From positions 1,614,001 through 1,678,000 of the forward strand of contig NC_088322.1 of NCBI RefSeq assembly GCF_910592395.1: DNA of 64,000 bases, read 5' to 3'. The notes below the pieces were generated by a model. It had not been told where the DNA came from and made no database searches. It worked only from the letters and a program-made list of their open reading frames with translations. The stretch comes from Lineus longissimus. Taxonomy: Eukaryota; Nemertea; Pilidiophora; Heteronemertea; Lineidae. How positions within the stretch are numbered: position 1 is the first letter of the stretch; each line of letters begins with the position of its first letter. A program made the translations under genes and the position numbers. Shown here one piece after another: positions 13,141-23,955 of this stretch.

Positions 13141-16015
13141 TCCGGGTGTCCAGGGCCGTATTCACGAAGCACTCTTAGTCAGAGCACGCTCTTAGCGTCC
13201 TCGTAGGCTATTCAGAAACTGAGCTATAAGTGTGTGGATACCTAGATACTTGGACACTCTTTTTAGGTATCTAATTGTCCGGGTGTCCAGGGCCGTATTC
13301 ACGAAGCACTCTTAGTCAGAGCACGCTCTTAGCGTCCTCGTAGGCTATTCAGCAACTGAGCTATAAGTGTGTGGATACCTAGATACTTGCACACTCTTTT
13401 TAGGTATCTAAGTGTCCGGGTGTCCAGGGCGGTATTCACGAAGCACTCTTAGTCAGAGCACGCTCTTAGCGTCCTCGTAGAATATTCAGAAACTGAGCTA
13501 TAAGTGTGTGGATACCTAGATACTTGGACACACTTTTTAGGTATCTAAGTGTCCGGGTGTGCAGGGCCGTATTCACGAAGCACTCTTAGTCAGAGCACGC
13601 TCTTAGCGTCCTCGTAGGCTATTCAGAAACTGAGCTATAAGCGTGTGGATACCTAGATACTTGGACACTCTTTTTAGGTATCCAAGTGTCCGGGTGTCCA
13701 GGGCCGTATTCACGAAGCACTCTTAGTCAGAGCCCGCTTTTAGCGTCCTCGTAGGCTGTTCAGAAACTGAGCTATAAGTGTGTGGATACCTAGATACTTG
13801 GACACTCTTTTTAGGTATCTAAGTGTCCGGGTGTGCAGGGCCGTATTCACGAAGCACTTTTAGTCAGAGCACGCTCTTAGCGTCCTCGTAGACTATTCAG
13901 AAACTGAGCTGTAAGTGTGTGGATACCTAGATACTTGGAGACTCTTTTTAGGTATCAAAGTGTCCGGTTGTGCAGGGCCGTATTCACGAAGCACTCTTAG
14001 TCAGAGCACGCTCTTAGCGTCCTCGTAGGCTATTCAGAAACTGAGCTATAAGCGTGTGGATACCTAGATACTTGGACACTCTTTTTAGGTATCTAAGTGT
14101 CCGGGTGTCCAGGGCCGTATTCACGAAGCACTCTTAGTCAGAGCACGCTCTTAGCGTCCTCGTAGGCTATTCAGAAACTGAGCTATAAGTGTGTGGATAC
14201 CTCGATACTTGGACACTCTTTTTAGGTATCTAAGTGTCCGGGTGTGCAGGACCGTATTCACGAAGCACTTTTAGTCAGAGCACGCTCTTAGCGTCTTCGT
14301 AGGCTATTCAGAAACTGAGCTATAAGCGTGTGGATACCTAGATACTTGGACACTCTTTTTAGGTATCTAAGTGTCCGGGTGTCCAGGGCCGTATTCACGA
14401 AGCACTCTCAGACAGAGCACGCTCTTAGCGTCCTCGAAGGCTATTCAGAAACTGAGCTATAAGTGTGTGGATACCTAGATACTTGGACACTATTTTTAGG
14501 TATCTAAGTGTCCGGGTGTCCAGGGCCGTATTCACGAAGCACTCTAGTCAGAGCACGCTCTTAGCGTCCTCGTAGGTTATTCAGAAAATGAGCTAAAAGC
14601 GTGTGGATACCTAGATACTTGGACACTCTTTTTAGGTATCTAAGTGTCCGGGTGTCAAGGGCCGTATTCACGAAGCACTCTTAGTCAGAGCACGCTCTTA
14701 GCGTCCTCCTAGGCTATTCAGAAACTGAGCTATAAGTGTGTGGATACCTAGATACTTGGACACTCTTTTTAGGTATCTAAGTGTCCGGGTGTCCAGGGCC
14801 GTATTCACAAAGCACTCTTAGTCAGAGCACGCTCTTAGCGTCCTCGTAGGCTATTCAGAAACTGAGCTATAAGTGTGTGGATAACTAGATACTTGGACAC
14901 TCTTTTTAGGTATCTAAGTGTCCGGGTGTCCAGGGCCGTATTCACGAAGCACTCTTAGTCAGAGCACGCTCTTAGCGTCCTCGTAGGTTATTCAGAAACT
15001 GAGCTATAAGTGTGTGGATACCTAGATACTTGGACACTCTTTTTAGGTATCTAAGTGTCCGGGTGTCCAGGGCCGTATTCACGAAGCACTCTTAGTCAGA
15101 GCACGCTCTTAGCGTCTTCGTAGGCTACTCAGAAACTGAGCTATAAGTGTGTGGATACCTAGATACTTGGACACTATTTTTAGGTATCTAAGTGTCCGGG
15201 TGTCCAGGGCCGTATTCACGAAGCACTCTTAGTCAGAGCACGCTCTTAGCGTCCTCGTAGGCTATTCAGAAACTGAGCTATAAGTGTGTGGATACCTAGA
15301 TACTTGGACACTCTTTTTAGGTATCTAAGTGTCCGGGTGTCCAGGGCCGTATTCACGAAGCACTCTTAGTCAGAGCACGCTCTTAACGTCCTCGTAGGCT
15401 ATTCAGAAACTGAGCTATAAGTGTGTGGATACCTAGATACTTGGACACTCTTTTTAGGTATCTAAGTGTCCGGGTGTGCAGGGCCGTATTCACGAAGCAC
15501 TTTTAGTCAGAGCACGCGCTTAGCGTCCTCGTAGGCTATTCAGAAACTGAGCTATAAGTGTGTGAATACCTAGATACTTGGACACTCTTTTTAGGTATCT
15601 AAGTGTCCGGGTGTCCAGGGCCGTATTCACGAAGCACTCTTAGTCAGAGCACGCTCCTAGCCTCCTCGTAGACTATTCAGAAACTGAGCTATAAGTGTGT
15701 GGATACCTAGATACTTGGACACTCTTTTGATGTATCTAAGTGTCCGGTTGTGCAGGGCCGTATTCACGAAGCACTCTTAGTCAGAGCACGCTCTTAGCGT
15801 CCTCGTAGGCTATTCAGAAACTGAGCTATAAGTGTGTGGATACCTAGATACTTGGACACTCTTTTTAGGTATCCAAGTGTCCGGGTGTCCAGGGCCGTAT
15901 TCACGAAGCACTCTAGTCAGAGCACGCTCTTAGCGCCCTCGTAGGTTATTCAGAAAATGAGCTATAAGCGTGTGGATACCTAGATACTTGGACACTCTTT
16001 TTAGGTAACTAAATG
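13141..16015 (+). repeat. Left domain block C, edition 1 (21 units)
   Basis: Twenty-one units and two 1-base deletions (2,875 bp). Markers in order: CTTGCACACTC, GTAGAATATTC, GAGCCCGC, ATCAAAGTGTCC with CCGGTTGTGC, ACCTCGATAC, GTGCAGGACCG, CTCAGACAGAGC (14408), GAGCTAAAAGCG, GTCAAGGGCCG, CCTCCTAGGC, ATTCACAAAGC and GGATAACTAG (14881). It ends with the GTGTGAATACC unit and the shared junction segment. Confidence 0.87.
15606..16015 (+). repeat. Recurrent junction segment, copy 4 (3 units)
   Basis: Three-unit version identical in layout to 12731-13140. Here it closes block C edition 1, which is otherwise unlike block B. The sharing of this end piece by two block families marks it as a point where arrays were joined or exchanged. 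Confidence 0.82.
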
Positions 16016-18342
16016 TCCGGGTGTCCAGGGCCGTATTCACGAAGCACTCTTAGTCAGAGCACGCTCTTAGCGTCCTCGTAGGCTATTCAGAAACTGAGCT
16101 ATAAGTGTGTGGATACCTAGATACTTGGACACTCTTTTTAGGTATCTAAGTGTCCGGGTGTCCAGGGCCGTATTCACGAAGCACTCTTAGTCAGAGCACG
16201 CTCTTAGCGTCCTCGTAGGCTATTCAGCAACTGAGCTATAAGTGTGTGGATACCTAGATACTTGCACACTCTTTTTAGGTATCTAAGTGTCCGGGTGTCC
16301 AGGGCGGTATTCACGAAGCACTCTTAGTCAGAGCACGCTCTTAGCGTCCTCGTAGAATATTCAGAAACTGAGCTATAAGTGTGTGGATACCTAGATACTT
16401 GGACACACTTTTTAGGTATCTAAGTGTCCGGGTGTGCAGGGCCGTATTCACGAAGCACTCTTAGTCAGAGCACGCTCTTAGCGTCCTCGTAGGCTATTCA
16501 GAAACTGAGCTATAAGCGTGTGGATACCTAGATACTTGGACACTCTTTTTAGGTATCCAAGTGTCCGGGTGTCCAGGGCCGTATTCACGAAGCACTCTTA
16601 GTCAGAGCCCGCTCTTAGCGTCCTCGTAGGCTGTTCAGAAACTGAGCTATAAGTGTGTGGATACCTAGATACTTGGACACTCTTTTTAGGTATCTAAGTG
16701 TCCGGGTGTGCAGGGCCGTATTCACGAAGCACTTTTAGTCAGAGCACGCTCTTAGCGTCCTCGTAGACTATTCAGAAACTGAGCTGTAAGTGTGTGGATA
16801 CCTAGATACTTGAAGACTCTTTTTAGGTATCAAAGTGTCCGGTTGTGCAGGGCCGTATTCACGAAGCACTCTTAGTCAGAGCACGCTCTTAGCGTCCTCG
16901 TAGGCTATTCAGAAACTGAGCTATAAGCGTGTGGATACCTAGATACTTGGACACTCTTTTTAGGTATCTAAGTGTCCGGGTGTCCAGGGCCGTATTCACG
17001 AAGCACTCTTAGTCAGAGCACGCTCTTAGCGTCCTCGTAGGCTATTCAGAAACTGAGCTATAAGTGTGTGGATACCTCGATACTTGGACACTCTTTTTAG
17101 GTATCTAAGTGTCCGGGTGTGCAGGACCGTATTCACGAAGCACTTTTAGTCAGAGCACGCTCTTAGCGTCTTCGTAGGCTATTCAGAAACTGAGCTATAA
17201 GCGTGTGGATACCTAGATACTTGGACACTCTTTTTAGGTATCTAAGTGTCCGGGTGTCCAGGGCCGTATTCACGAAGCACTCTCAGACAGAGCACGCTCT
17301 TAGCGTCCTCGAAGGCTATTCAGAAACTGAGCTATAAGTGTGTGGATACCTAGATACTTGGACACTATTTTTAGGTATCTAAGTGTCCGGGTGTCCAGGG
17401 CCGTATTCACGAAGCACTCTAGTCAGAGCACGCTCTTAGCGTCCTCGTAGGTTATTCAGAAAATGAGCTAAAAGCGTGTGGATACCTAGATACTTGGACA
17501 CTCTTTTTAGGTATCTAAGTGTCCGGGTGTCAAGGGCCGTATTCACGAAGCACTCTTAGTCAGAGCACGCTCTTAGCGTCCTCCTAGGCTATTCAGAAAC
17601 TGAGCTATAAGTGTGTGGATACCTAGATACTTGGACACTCTTTTTAGGTATCTAAGTGTCCGGGTGTCCAGGGCCGTATTCACAAAGCACTCTTAGTCAG
17701 AGCACGCTCTTAGCGTCCTCGTAGGCTATTCAGAAACTGAGCTATAAGTGTGTGGATAACTAGATACTTGGACACTCTTTTTAGGTATCTAAGTGTCCGG
17801 GTGTCCAGGGCCGTATTCACGAAGCACTCTTAGTCAGAGCACGCTCTTAGCGTCCTCGTAGGTTATTCAGAAACTGAGCTATAAGTGTGTGGATACCTAG
17901 ATACTTGGACACTCTTTTTAGGTATCTAAGTGTCCGGGTGTCCAGGGCCGTATTCACGAAGCACTCTTAGTCAGAGCACGCTCTTAGCGTCTTCGTAGGC
18001 TACTCAGAAACTGAGCTATAAGTGTGTGGATACCTAGATACTTGGACACTATTTTTAGGTATCTAAGTGTCCGGGTGTCCAGGGCCGTATTCACGAAGCA
18101 CTCTTAGTCAGAGCACGCTCTTAGCGTCCTCGTAGGCTATTCAGAAACTGAGCTATAAGTGTGTGGATACCTAGATACTTGGACACTCTTTTTAGGTATC
18201 TAAGTGTCCGGGTGTCCAGGGCCGTATTCACGAAGCACTCTTAGTCAGAGCACGCTCTTAACGTCCTCGTAGGCTATTCAGAAACTGAGCTATAAGTGTG
18301 TGGATACCTAGATACTTGGAAACTCTTTTAGGTATCTAAGTG
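16016..18342 (+). repeat. Left domain block C, edition 2 (17 units, partial)
   Basis: Repeats the markers of 13141-15470 at a shift of 2,875 bp (CTCAGACAGAGC at 17283, GGATAACTAG at 17756). It departs near 18319, where GGACACTCTTTTT becomes GGAAACTCTTTT with one base lost. After that the next block begins. Very few differences separate the two editions; one example is GAGCCCGCTTTT at 13731 against GAGCCCGCTCTT here. Confidence 0.87.
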
Positions 18343-20260
18343 TCCGGGTGTCCAGGGCCGTATTCACGAAGCACTCTTAGTCAGAGCACGCTCTTAGCGT
18401 CCTCGTAGGTTGTTCAGAAACTGAGCTATAAGTGTGTGGATACCTAGATACTTGGACACTCTTTTTAGGTATCTAAGTATCCGGGTGTCCAGGGCCGTAT
18501 TCACGAAGCACTCTTAGTCAGAGCACGCTCTTAGCGTCCTCGTAGGCTATTCAGAAACTGAGCTATAAGTGTGTGGATACCTCGATACTTGGACACTCTT
18601 TTTAGGTATCTAAGTGTCCGGGTATGCAGGGCCGTATTCACGAAGCACTCTTAGTCAGAGCACGCTCTTAGCGTCCTCGTAGGCTATTCAGAAACTGAGC
18701 TATAAGTGTGTGGATACCTAGATACTTGGACACTCTTTTTAGGTATCTAAGTGTCCGGGTATCCAGGGCCGTATTCACGAAGCACTCGTAGTCAGAGCAC
18801 GCTCTTAGCGTCCTCGTAGGCTATTCAGAAACTGAGCTATAAGTGTGTGGATACCTAGATACTTGGACACTCTTTTAAGGTATCTAAGTGTCCGGGTGTG
18901 CAGGGCCGTATTCACGAAGCACTCTTAGTCAGAGCACGCTCTTAGCGTCCTCGTAGGCTATTCAGAAACTGAGCTATAAGTGTGTGGATACCTAGATACT
19001 TGGACACTCATTTTAGGTATCCAAGTGTCCGGGTGTCCAGGGCCATATTCACGAAGCACTCTTAGTCAGAGCACGCTCTTAGTGTCCTCGTAGGTTATTC
19101 AGAAACTGAGGTATAAGTGTGTGGATACCTAGATACTTGGACACTCTTTTTAGGTATCTAAGTGTCCGGGTGTCCAGGGCCGTATTCACGAAGCACTCTT
19201 AGTCAGAGCACGCTCTTAGCGTCCTCGTAGGCTATTCAGAAACTGAGCTATAAGTGTGTGGATACCTAGATACTTGGACACTCTTTTTAGGTATCTAAGT
19301 GTCCGGGTGTCCAGGGCCGTATTCACGAATCACTCTTGGTCAGAGCACGCTTTTAGCGTCCCCGTAGGCTATTCAGAAACTGAGCTATAAGTGTGTGGAT
19401 ACCTAGATACTTGGACACTCTTTTTAGGTGTCTAAGTGTCCGGGTGTCCAGGGCCGTATTCACGAAGCACTCTTAGTCAGAGCACGCTCTTAGCGTCCTG
19501 GTAGGCTATTCAGAAACTGAGCTGTAAGTGTGTGGATACCTAGATACTTGGACACTCTTTTTAGGTATCTAAGTGTCCGGGTGTGCAGGGCCGTATTCAC
19601 GAAGCACTCTTAGTAAGAGTATGCTCTTAGCGTCATCGTAGGCTATTCAGAAACTGAGCTATAAGTGTGTGGATACCTAGATACTTGGACACTCTTTTTA
19701 GATGTCCAAGTGTCCGGGTGTCAAAGGCCGTATTCACGAAGCACTCTTAGTCAGAGCACGCTCTTAGCGTCCTCGTAGGCTATTCAGAAACTGAGCTATA
19801 AGTGTGTGGATACCTAGATACTTGGACACTCTTTTTAGGTATCAAAGTGTCCGGGTGTGCAGGGCCGTATTCACGAAGCACTCTTAGTCAGAGCACGCTC
19901 TTAGCGTCCTCGTAGGCTATTCAGAAACTGAGCTATAAGTGTGTGGATACCTAGATACTTGGACACCCTTTTTAGGTATCTAAGTGTCCGGGTGTGCAGG
20001 GCCGTATTCACGAAGCACTCTAAGTCAGAGCACGCTCTTAGCGTCTTCGTAGGCTATTCAGAAACTGAGCTATAAGTGTGTGGATACCTAGATACTTGGA
20101 CACTCTTTTTAGGTATCTAAGTGTCCGGGTGTCCAGGGCCGTATTCACGAAGCACTCTTAGTCAGAGCACGCTCTTAGCGTCCTCGTAGGCTATTCAGAA
20201 ACTGAGCTATAAGTGTGTGGATACCTAGATACTTGGACACTCTTTTTAGGTATCTAAGTG

Positions 20261-20397
20261 TCCGGGTGTCCAGGGCCGTATTCACGAAGCACTCTTAGTC
20301 AGAGCACGCTCTTAGCGTCCTCGTAGGCTATTCAGAAACTGAGCTATAAGTGTGTGGATACCTAGATACTTGGACACTCTTTTTAGGTATCTAAGTG
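20261..20397 (+). repeat. Reference copy of the 137-bp unit
   Basis: This copy carries the majority base at every position I checked, so it is used as the reference and unit positions elsewhere refer to it. Positions 1-60 are CpG-bearing, with CpGs in the words TCCGGG, GCCGTA, CACGAA, CACGCT, AGCGTC and CCTCGT. Positions 67-137 are AT-richer and contain no CpG. Positions 28-38 (AGCACTCTTAG) and 43-55 (AGCACGCTCTTAG) are a short imperfect direct repeat. Positions 96-140 form a dyad. Variable sites used as markers include position 10 (C or G in GTGTCC/GTGTGC), 18 (CCGTATT/CCATATT), 33-39, 54-63, 75-79, 88-104, 109-110 and 125-134. Confidence 0.95.
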
Positions 20398-20400
20398 TCC
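20356..20400. other. Dyad (hairpin/cruciform-capable) present in nearly every unit
   Basis: Shown on the reference unit. The left arm GGATACCTAGATACTT (20356-20371) can pair with AGGTATCTAAGTGTCC (20385-20400) around a 13-base loop ending in five T. Of 16 positions, 13 are Watson-Crick pairs, two are G-T and one is a mismatch. A second, shorter option pairs GGACACT in the loop with AGTGTCC at the unit junction. The dyad spans the unit boundary, so only tandem copies carry it complete. Dyad symmetry is described for some centromeric satellites that lack a CENP-B box. Formation in vivo is inference. Confidence 0.6.
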
Positions 20401-20533
20401 GGGTGTCCAGGGCCGTATTCACGAAGCACTCTTAGTCAGAGCACGCTCTTAACGTCCTCGTAGGCTATTCAGAAACTGAGCTATACGTGTGTGGATACCT
20501 AGATACTTGGAAACTCTTTTAGGTATCTAAGTG

Positions 20534-22451
20534 TCCGGGTGTCCAGGGCCGTATTCACGAAGCACTCTTAGTCAGAGCACGCTCTTAGCGTCCTCGTAGG
20601 TTATTCGGAAACTGAGCTATAAGTGTGTGGATACCTAGATACTTGGACACTCTTTTTAGGTATCTAAGTATCCGGGTGTCCAGGGCCGTATTCACGAAGC
20701 ACTCTTAGTCAGAGCACGCTCTTAGCGTCCTCGTAGGCTATTCAGAAACTGAGCTATAAGTGTGTGGATACCTCGATACTTGGACACTCTTTTTAGGTAT
20801 CTAAGTGTCCGGGTATGCAGGGCCGTATTCACGAAGCACTCTTAGTCAGAGCACGCTCTTAGCGTCCTCGTAGGCTATTCAGAAACTGAGCTATAAGTGT
20901 GTGGATACCTAGATACTTGGACACTCTTTTTAGGTATCTAAGTGTCCGGGTATCCAGGGCCGTATTCACGAAGCACTCGTAGTCAGAGCACGCTCTTAGC
21001 GTCCTCGTAGGCTATTCAGAAACTGAGCTATAAATGTGTGGATACCTAGATACTTGGACACTCTTTTAAGGTATCTAAGTGTCCGGGTGTGCAGGGCCGT
21101 ATTCACTAAGCACTCTTAGTCAGAGCACGCTCTTAGCGTCCTCGTAGGCTATTCAGAAACTGAGCTATAAGTGTGTGGATACCTAGATACTTGGACACTC
21201 ATTTTAGGTATCCAAGTGTCCGGGTGTCCAGGGCCATATTCACGAAGCACTCTTAGTCAGAGCACGCTCTTAGTGTCCTCGTAGGTTATTCAGAAACTGA
21301 GCTATAAGTGTATGGATACCTAGATACTTGGACACTCTTTTTAGGTATCTAGGTGACCGGGTGTCCAGGGCCGTATTCACGAAGCACTCCTAGTCAGAGC
21401 ACGCTCTTAGCGTCCTCGTAGGCTATTCAGAAACTGAGCTATAAGTGTGTGGATACCTAGATACTTGGACACTCTTTTTAGGTATCTAAGTGTCCGGGTG
21501 TCCAGGGCCGTATTCACGAATCACTCTTGGTCAGAGCACGCTCTTAGCGTCCCCGTAGGCTATTCAGAAACGGAGCTATAAGTGTGTGGATACCTAGATA
21601 CTTGGACACTCTTTTTAGGTGTCTAAGTGTCCGGGTGTCCAGGGCCGTATTCACGAAGCACTCTTAGTCAGAGCACGCTCTTAGCGTCCTGGTAGGCTAT
21701 TCAGAAACTGAGCTGTAAGTGTGTGGATACCTAGATACTTGGACACTCTTTTTAGGTATCTAAGTGTCCGGGTGTGCAGGGCCGTATTCACGAAGCACTC
21801 TTAGTAAGAGTATGCTCTTAGCGTCATCGTAGGCTATTCAGAAACTGAGCTATAAGTGTGTGGATACCTAGATACTTGGACACTCTTTTTAGATATCCAA
21901 GTGTCCGGGTGTCAAAGGCCGTATTCACGAAGCACTCTTAGTCAGAGCACGCTCTTAGCGTCCTCGTAGGCTATTCAGAAACTGAGCTATAAGTGTGTGG
22001 ATACCTAGATACTTGGACACTCTTTTTAGGTATCAAAGTGTCCGGGTGTGCAGGGCCGTATTCACGAAGCACTCTTAGTCAGAGCACGCTCTTAGCGTCC
22101 TCGTAGGCTATTCAGAAACTGAGCTATAAGTGTGTGGATACCTAGATACTTGGACACCCTTTTTAGGTATCTAAGTGTCCGGGTGTGCAGGGCCGTATTC
22201 ACGAAGCACTCTTAGTCAGAGCACGCTCTTAGCGTCTTCGTAGGCTATTCAGAAACTGAGCTATAAGTGTGTGGATACCTAGATACTTGGACACTCTTTT
22301 TAGGTATCTAAGTGTCCGGGTGTCCAGGGCCGTATTCACGAAGCACTCTTAGTCAGAGCACGCTCTTAGCGTCCTCGTAGGCTATTCAGAAACTGAGCTA
22401 TAAGTGTGTGGATACCTAGATACTTGGACACTCTTTTTAGGTATCTAAGTG
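20534..22451 (+). repeat. Left domain block D, edition 2 (14 units, partial)
   Basis: Repeats block D at a shift of 2,191 bp: CACTCGTAG at 20977, CACGAATCAC at 21517, CCTGGTAGG at 21690, GAGTATGCTC at 21807, GTCAAAGGCCG at 21913. It stops matching near 22452, where units with ATTCATAAACTG and CCAAATGCCCGGG begin. Private changes include GTATGGATACC near 21310 and GGTGACCGGG near 21353. Confidence 0.85.
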
Positions 22452-23955
22452 TCCGGGTGTGCAGGGCCGTATTCACGAAGCACTCTTAGTCAGAGCACGC
22501 TCTTAGCGTCCTCGTAGGCTATTCATAAACTGAGCTATAAGTGTGTGGATACCTAGATACTTGGACACTCTTTTTAGGTATCCAAATGCCCGGGTGTCCA
22601 GGGCCGTATTCATGAAGCACTCTTAGTCAGAGCACGCTCTTAGCGTCCTCGTAGGCTATTCAGAAACTGAGCTATAAGTGTGTGGATACCTGGATACTTG
22701 GACACTCTTTTTAGGTATCTAAGTGTCCGGGTGTCCAGGGCCGTATTCACGAAGCACTCTTAGTCAGAGCACGCTCTTAGCGTCCTCGTAGGATATTCAG
22801 AAACTTAGCTATAAGTGTGTGGATACCTAGATACTTGGACACTCTTTTTAGGTATCTAAGTGTCCGGGTGTGCAGGGCCGTATTCACGAAGCACTCTTAG
22901 TCAGAGCACGCTCTTAGCGTCTCCGTAGGCTATTCAGAAACTGAGCTATAAGTGTGTGGATACCTAGATACTTGGACACTCTTTTTAGGTATCTAAGTGT
23001 CCGGGTGTCCAGGGCCGTATTCACGAAGTACTCTTAGTCAGAGCACGCTCTTAGCGTCCTCGTAGGCTATTCAAAAACTTAGCTATAAGTGTGTGGATAC
23101 CTAGATACTTGGACACTCTTTTTAGGTATCTAAGTGTCCGGGTGTGCAGGGCCGTAGTCACGAAGCACTCTTAGTCAGAGCACGCTCTTAGCGTCTTCGT
23201 AGGCTATTCAGAAACTGAGCTATAAGTGTGTGGTTACCTAGATACTTGGACACTCTTTTTAGGTATCTAAGTGTCCGGGTGTCCAGGGCCGTATTCACGA
23301 AGCACTCTTAGTCAGAGCACGCTCTTAGCGTCCTCGTAGGCTATTCAAAAACTGAGCTATAAGTGTGTGGATACCTAGATACTTGGACACTCTTTTTAGG
23401 TATCTAAGTGTCCGGGTGTGCAGGGCCGTATTCACGAAGCACTCTTAGTCAGAGCACGCTCTTAGCGTCTTCGTAGGCTATTGAGAAACTGAGCTATAAG
23501 TGTGTGGATACCTAGATACTTGGACACTCTTTTTAGGTATCTAAGTGTCCGGGTGTCCAGGGCCGTATTCACGAAGCACTCTTAGTCACAGCACGCTCTT
23601 AGCGTCCTCGTAGGCTATTCAAAAACTGAGCTATAAGTGTGTGGATACCTAGATACTTTGACACTCTTTTCAGGTATTTAAGTGTCCGGGTGTCCAGGGC
23701 CGTATTCACGAAGCACTCTTAGTCAGAGCACGCTCTTAACGTCCTCGTAGGCTATTCAGAAACTGAGCTATAAGTGTGTGGATACCTAGATACTTGGACA
23801 CTCTTTTTAGGTATCTAAGTGTCCGGGTGTCCAGGGCCGTATTCACGAAGCACTCTTAGTCAGAGCACGCTCTTAGCGTCCTCGTAGGCTGTTCAGAAAC
23901 TGAGCTATAAGTGTGTGGATACCTAGATACTTGGACACTCTTTTTAGGTATCTAA
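22452..23955 (+). repeat. Entry into the right domain, 11 units up to the first insertion
   Basis: Eleven units; the last is interrupted after unit position 134 by the transposon. From about 23000 the unit types become those of the right-domain order: AAAAACTTAG, CGTCTTCG, AAAAACTGAG, CTTAACGTCC, then a plain unit with GCTGTTCAG. CGTCTTCG and AAAAACTGAG occur twice in alternation, a two-unit local duplication. No gene is seen. Confidence 0.8.
23953..23955. repeat. Left target-site duplication (TAA), copy 1
   Basis: TAA belonging to unit positions 132-134, directly before the element. It is repeated after the element at 24397-24399. Because the element itself begins with A, the duplication could be read as 2 or 3 bases; 3 gives the best inverted ends. 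Confidence 0.75.

Larger units (their letters stand above)
18343..20533 (+). repeat. Left domain block D, edition 1 (16 units)
   Basis: Sixteen units and one 1-base deletion at the end (GGAAACTCTTTT, 20511). Markers: GTATCCGGG, ACCTCGATAC, CACTCGTAG (18785), CACGAATCAC with CTTGGTC (19327), CCTGGTAGG with GAGCTGTAAG (19499), GAGTATGCTC (19617), GTCAAAGGCCG (19723) and GACACCCTTTTT. Most units are close to the reference, more so than in blocks B and C. Confidence 0.85.

Noticed and set aside
20280-20300. CENP-B box on the minus strand (CTTCGTGAATACGG)
   Set aside because: It shares TTCG and a later A and CGG, but the spacing is wrong and the CGGG core is missing under the consensus NTTCGNNNNANNCGGGN.
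20343-20352. TATA-like word GCTATAAGTG in every unit as a promoter
   Set aside because: It is a short word with no supporting initiator or transcript evidence; TATA-like words are common by chance.
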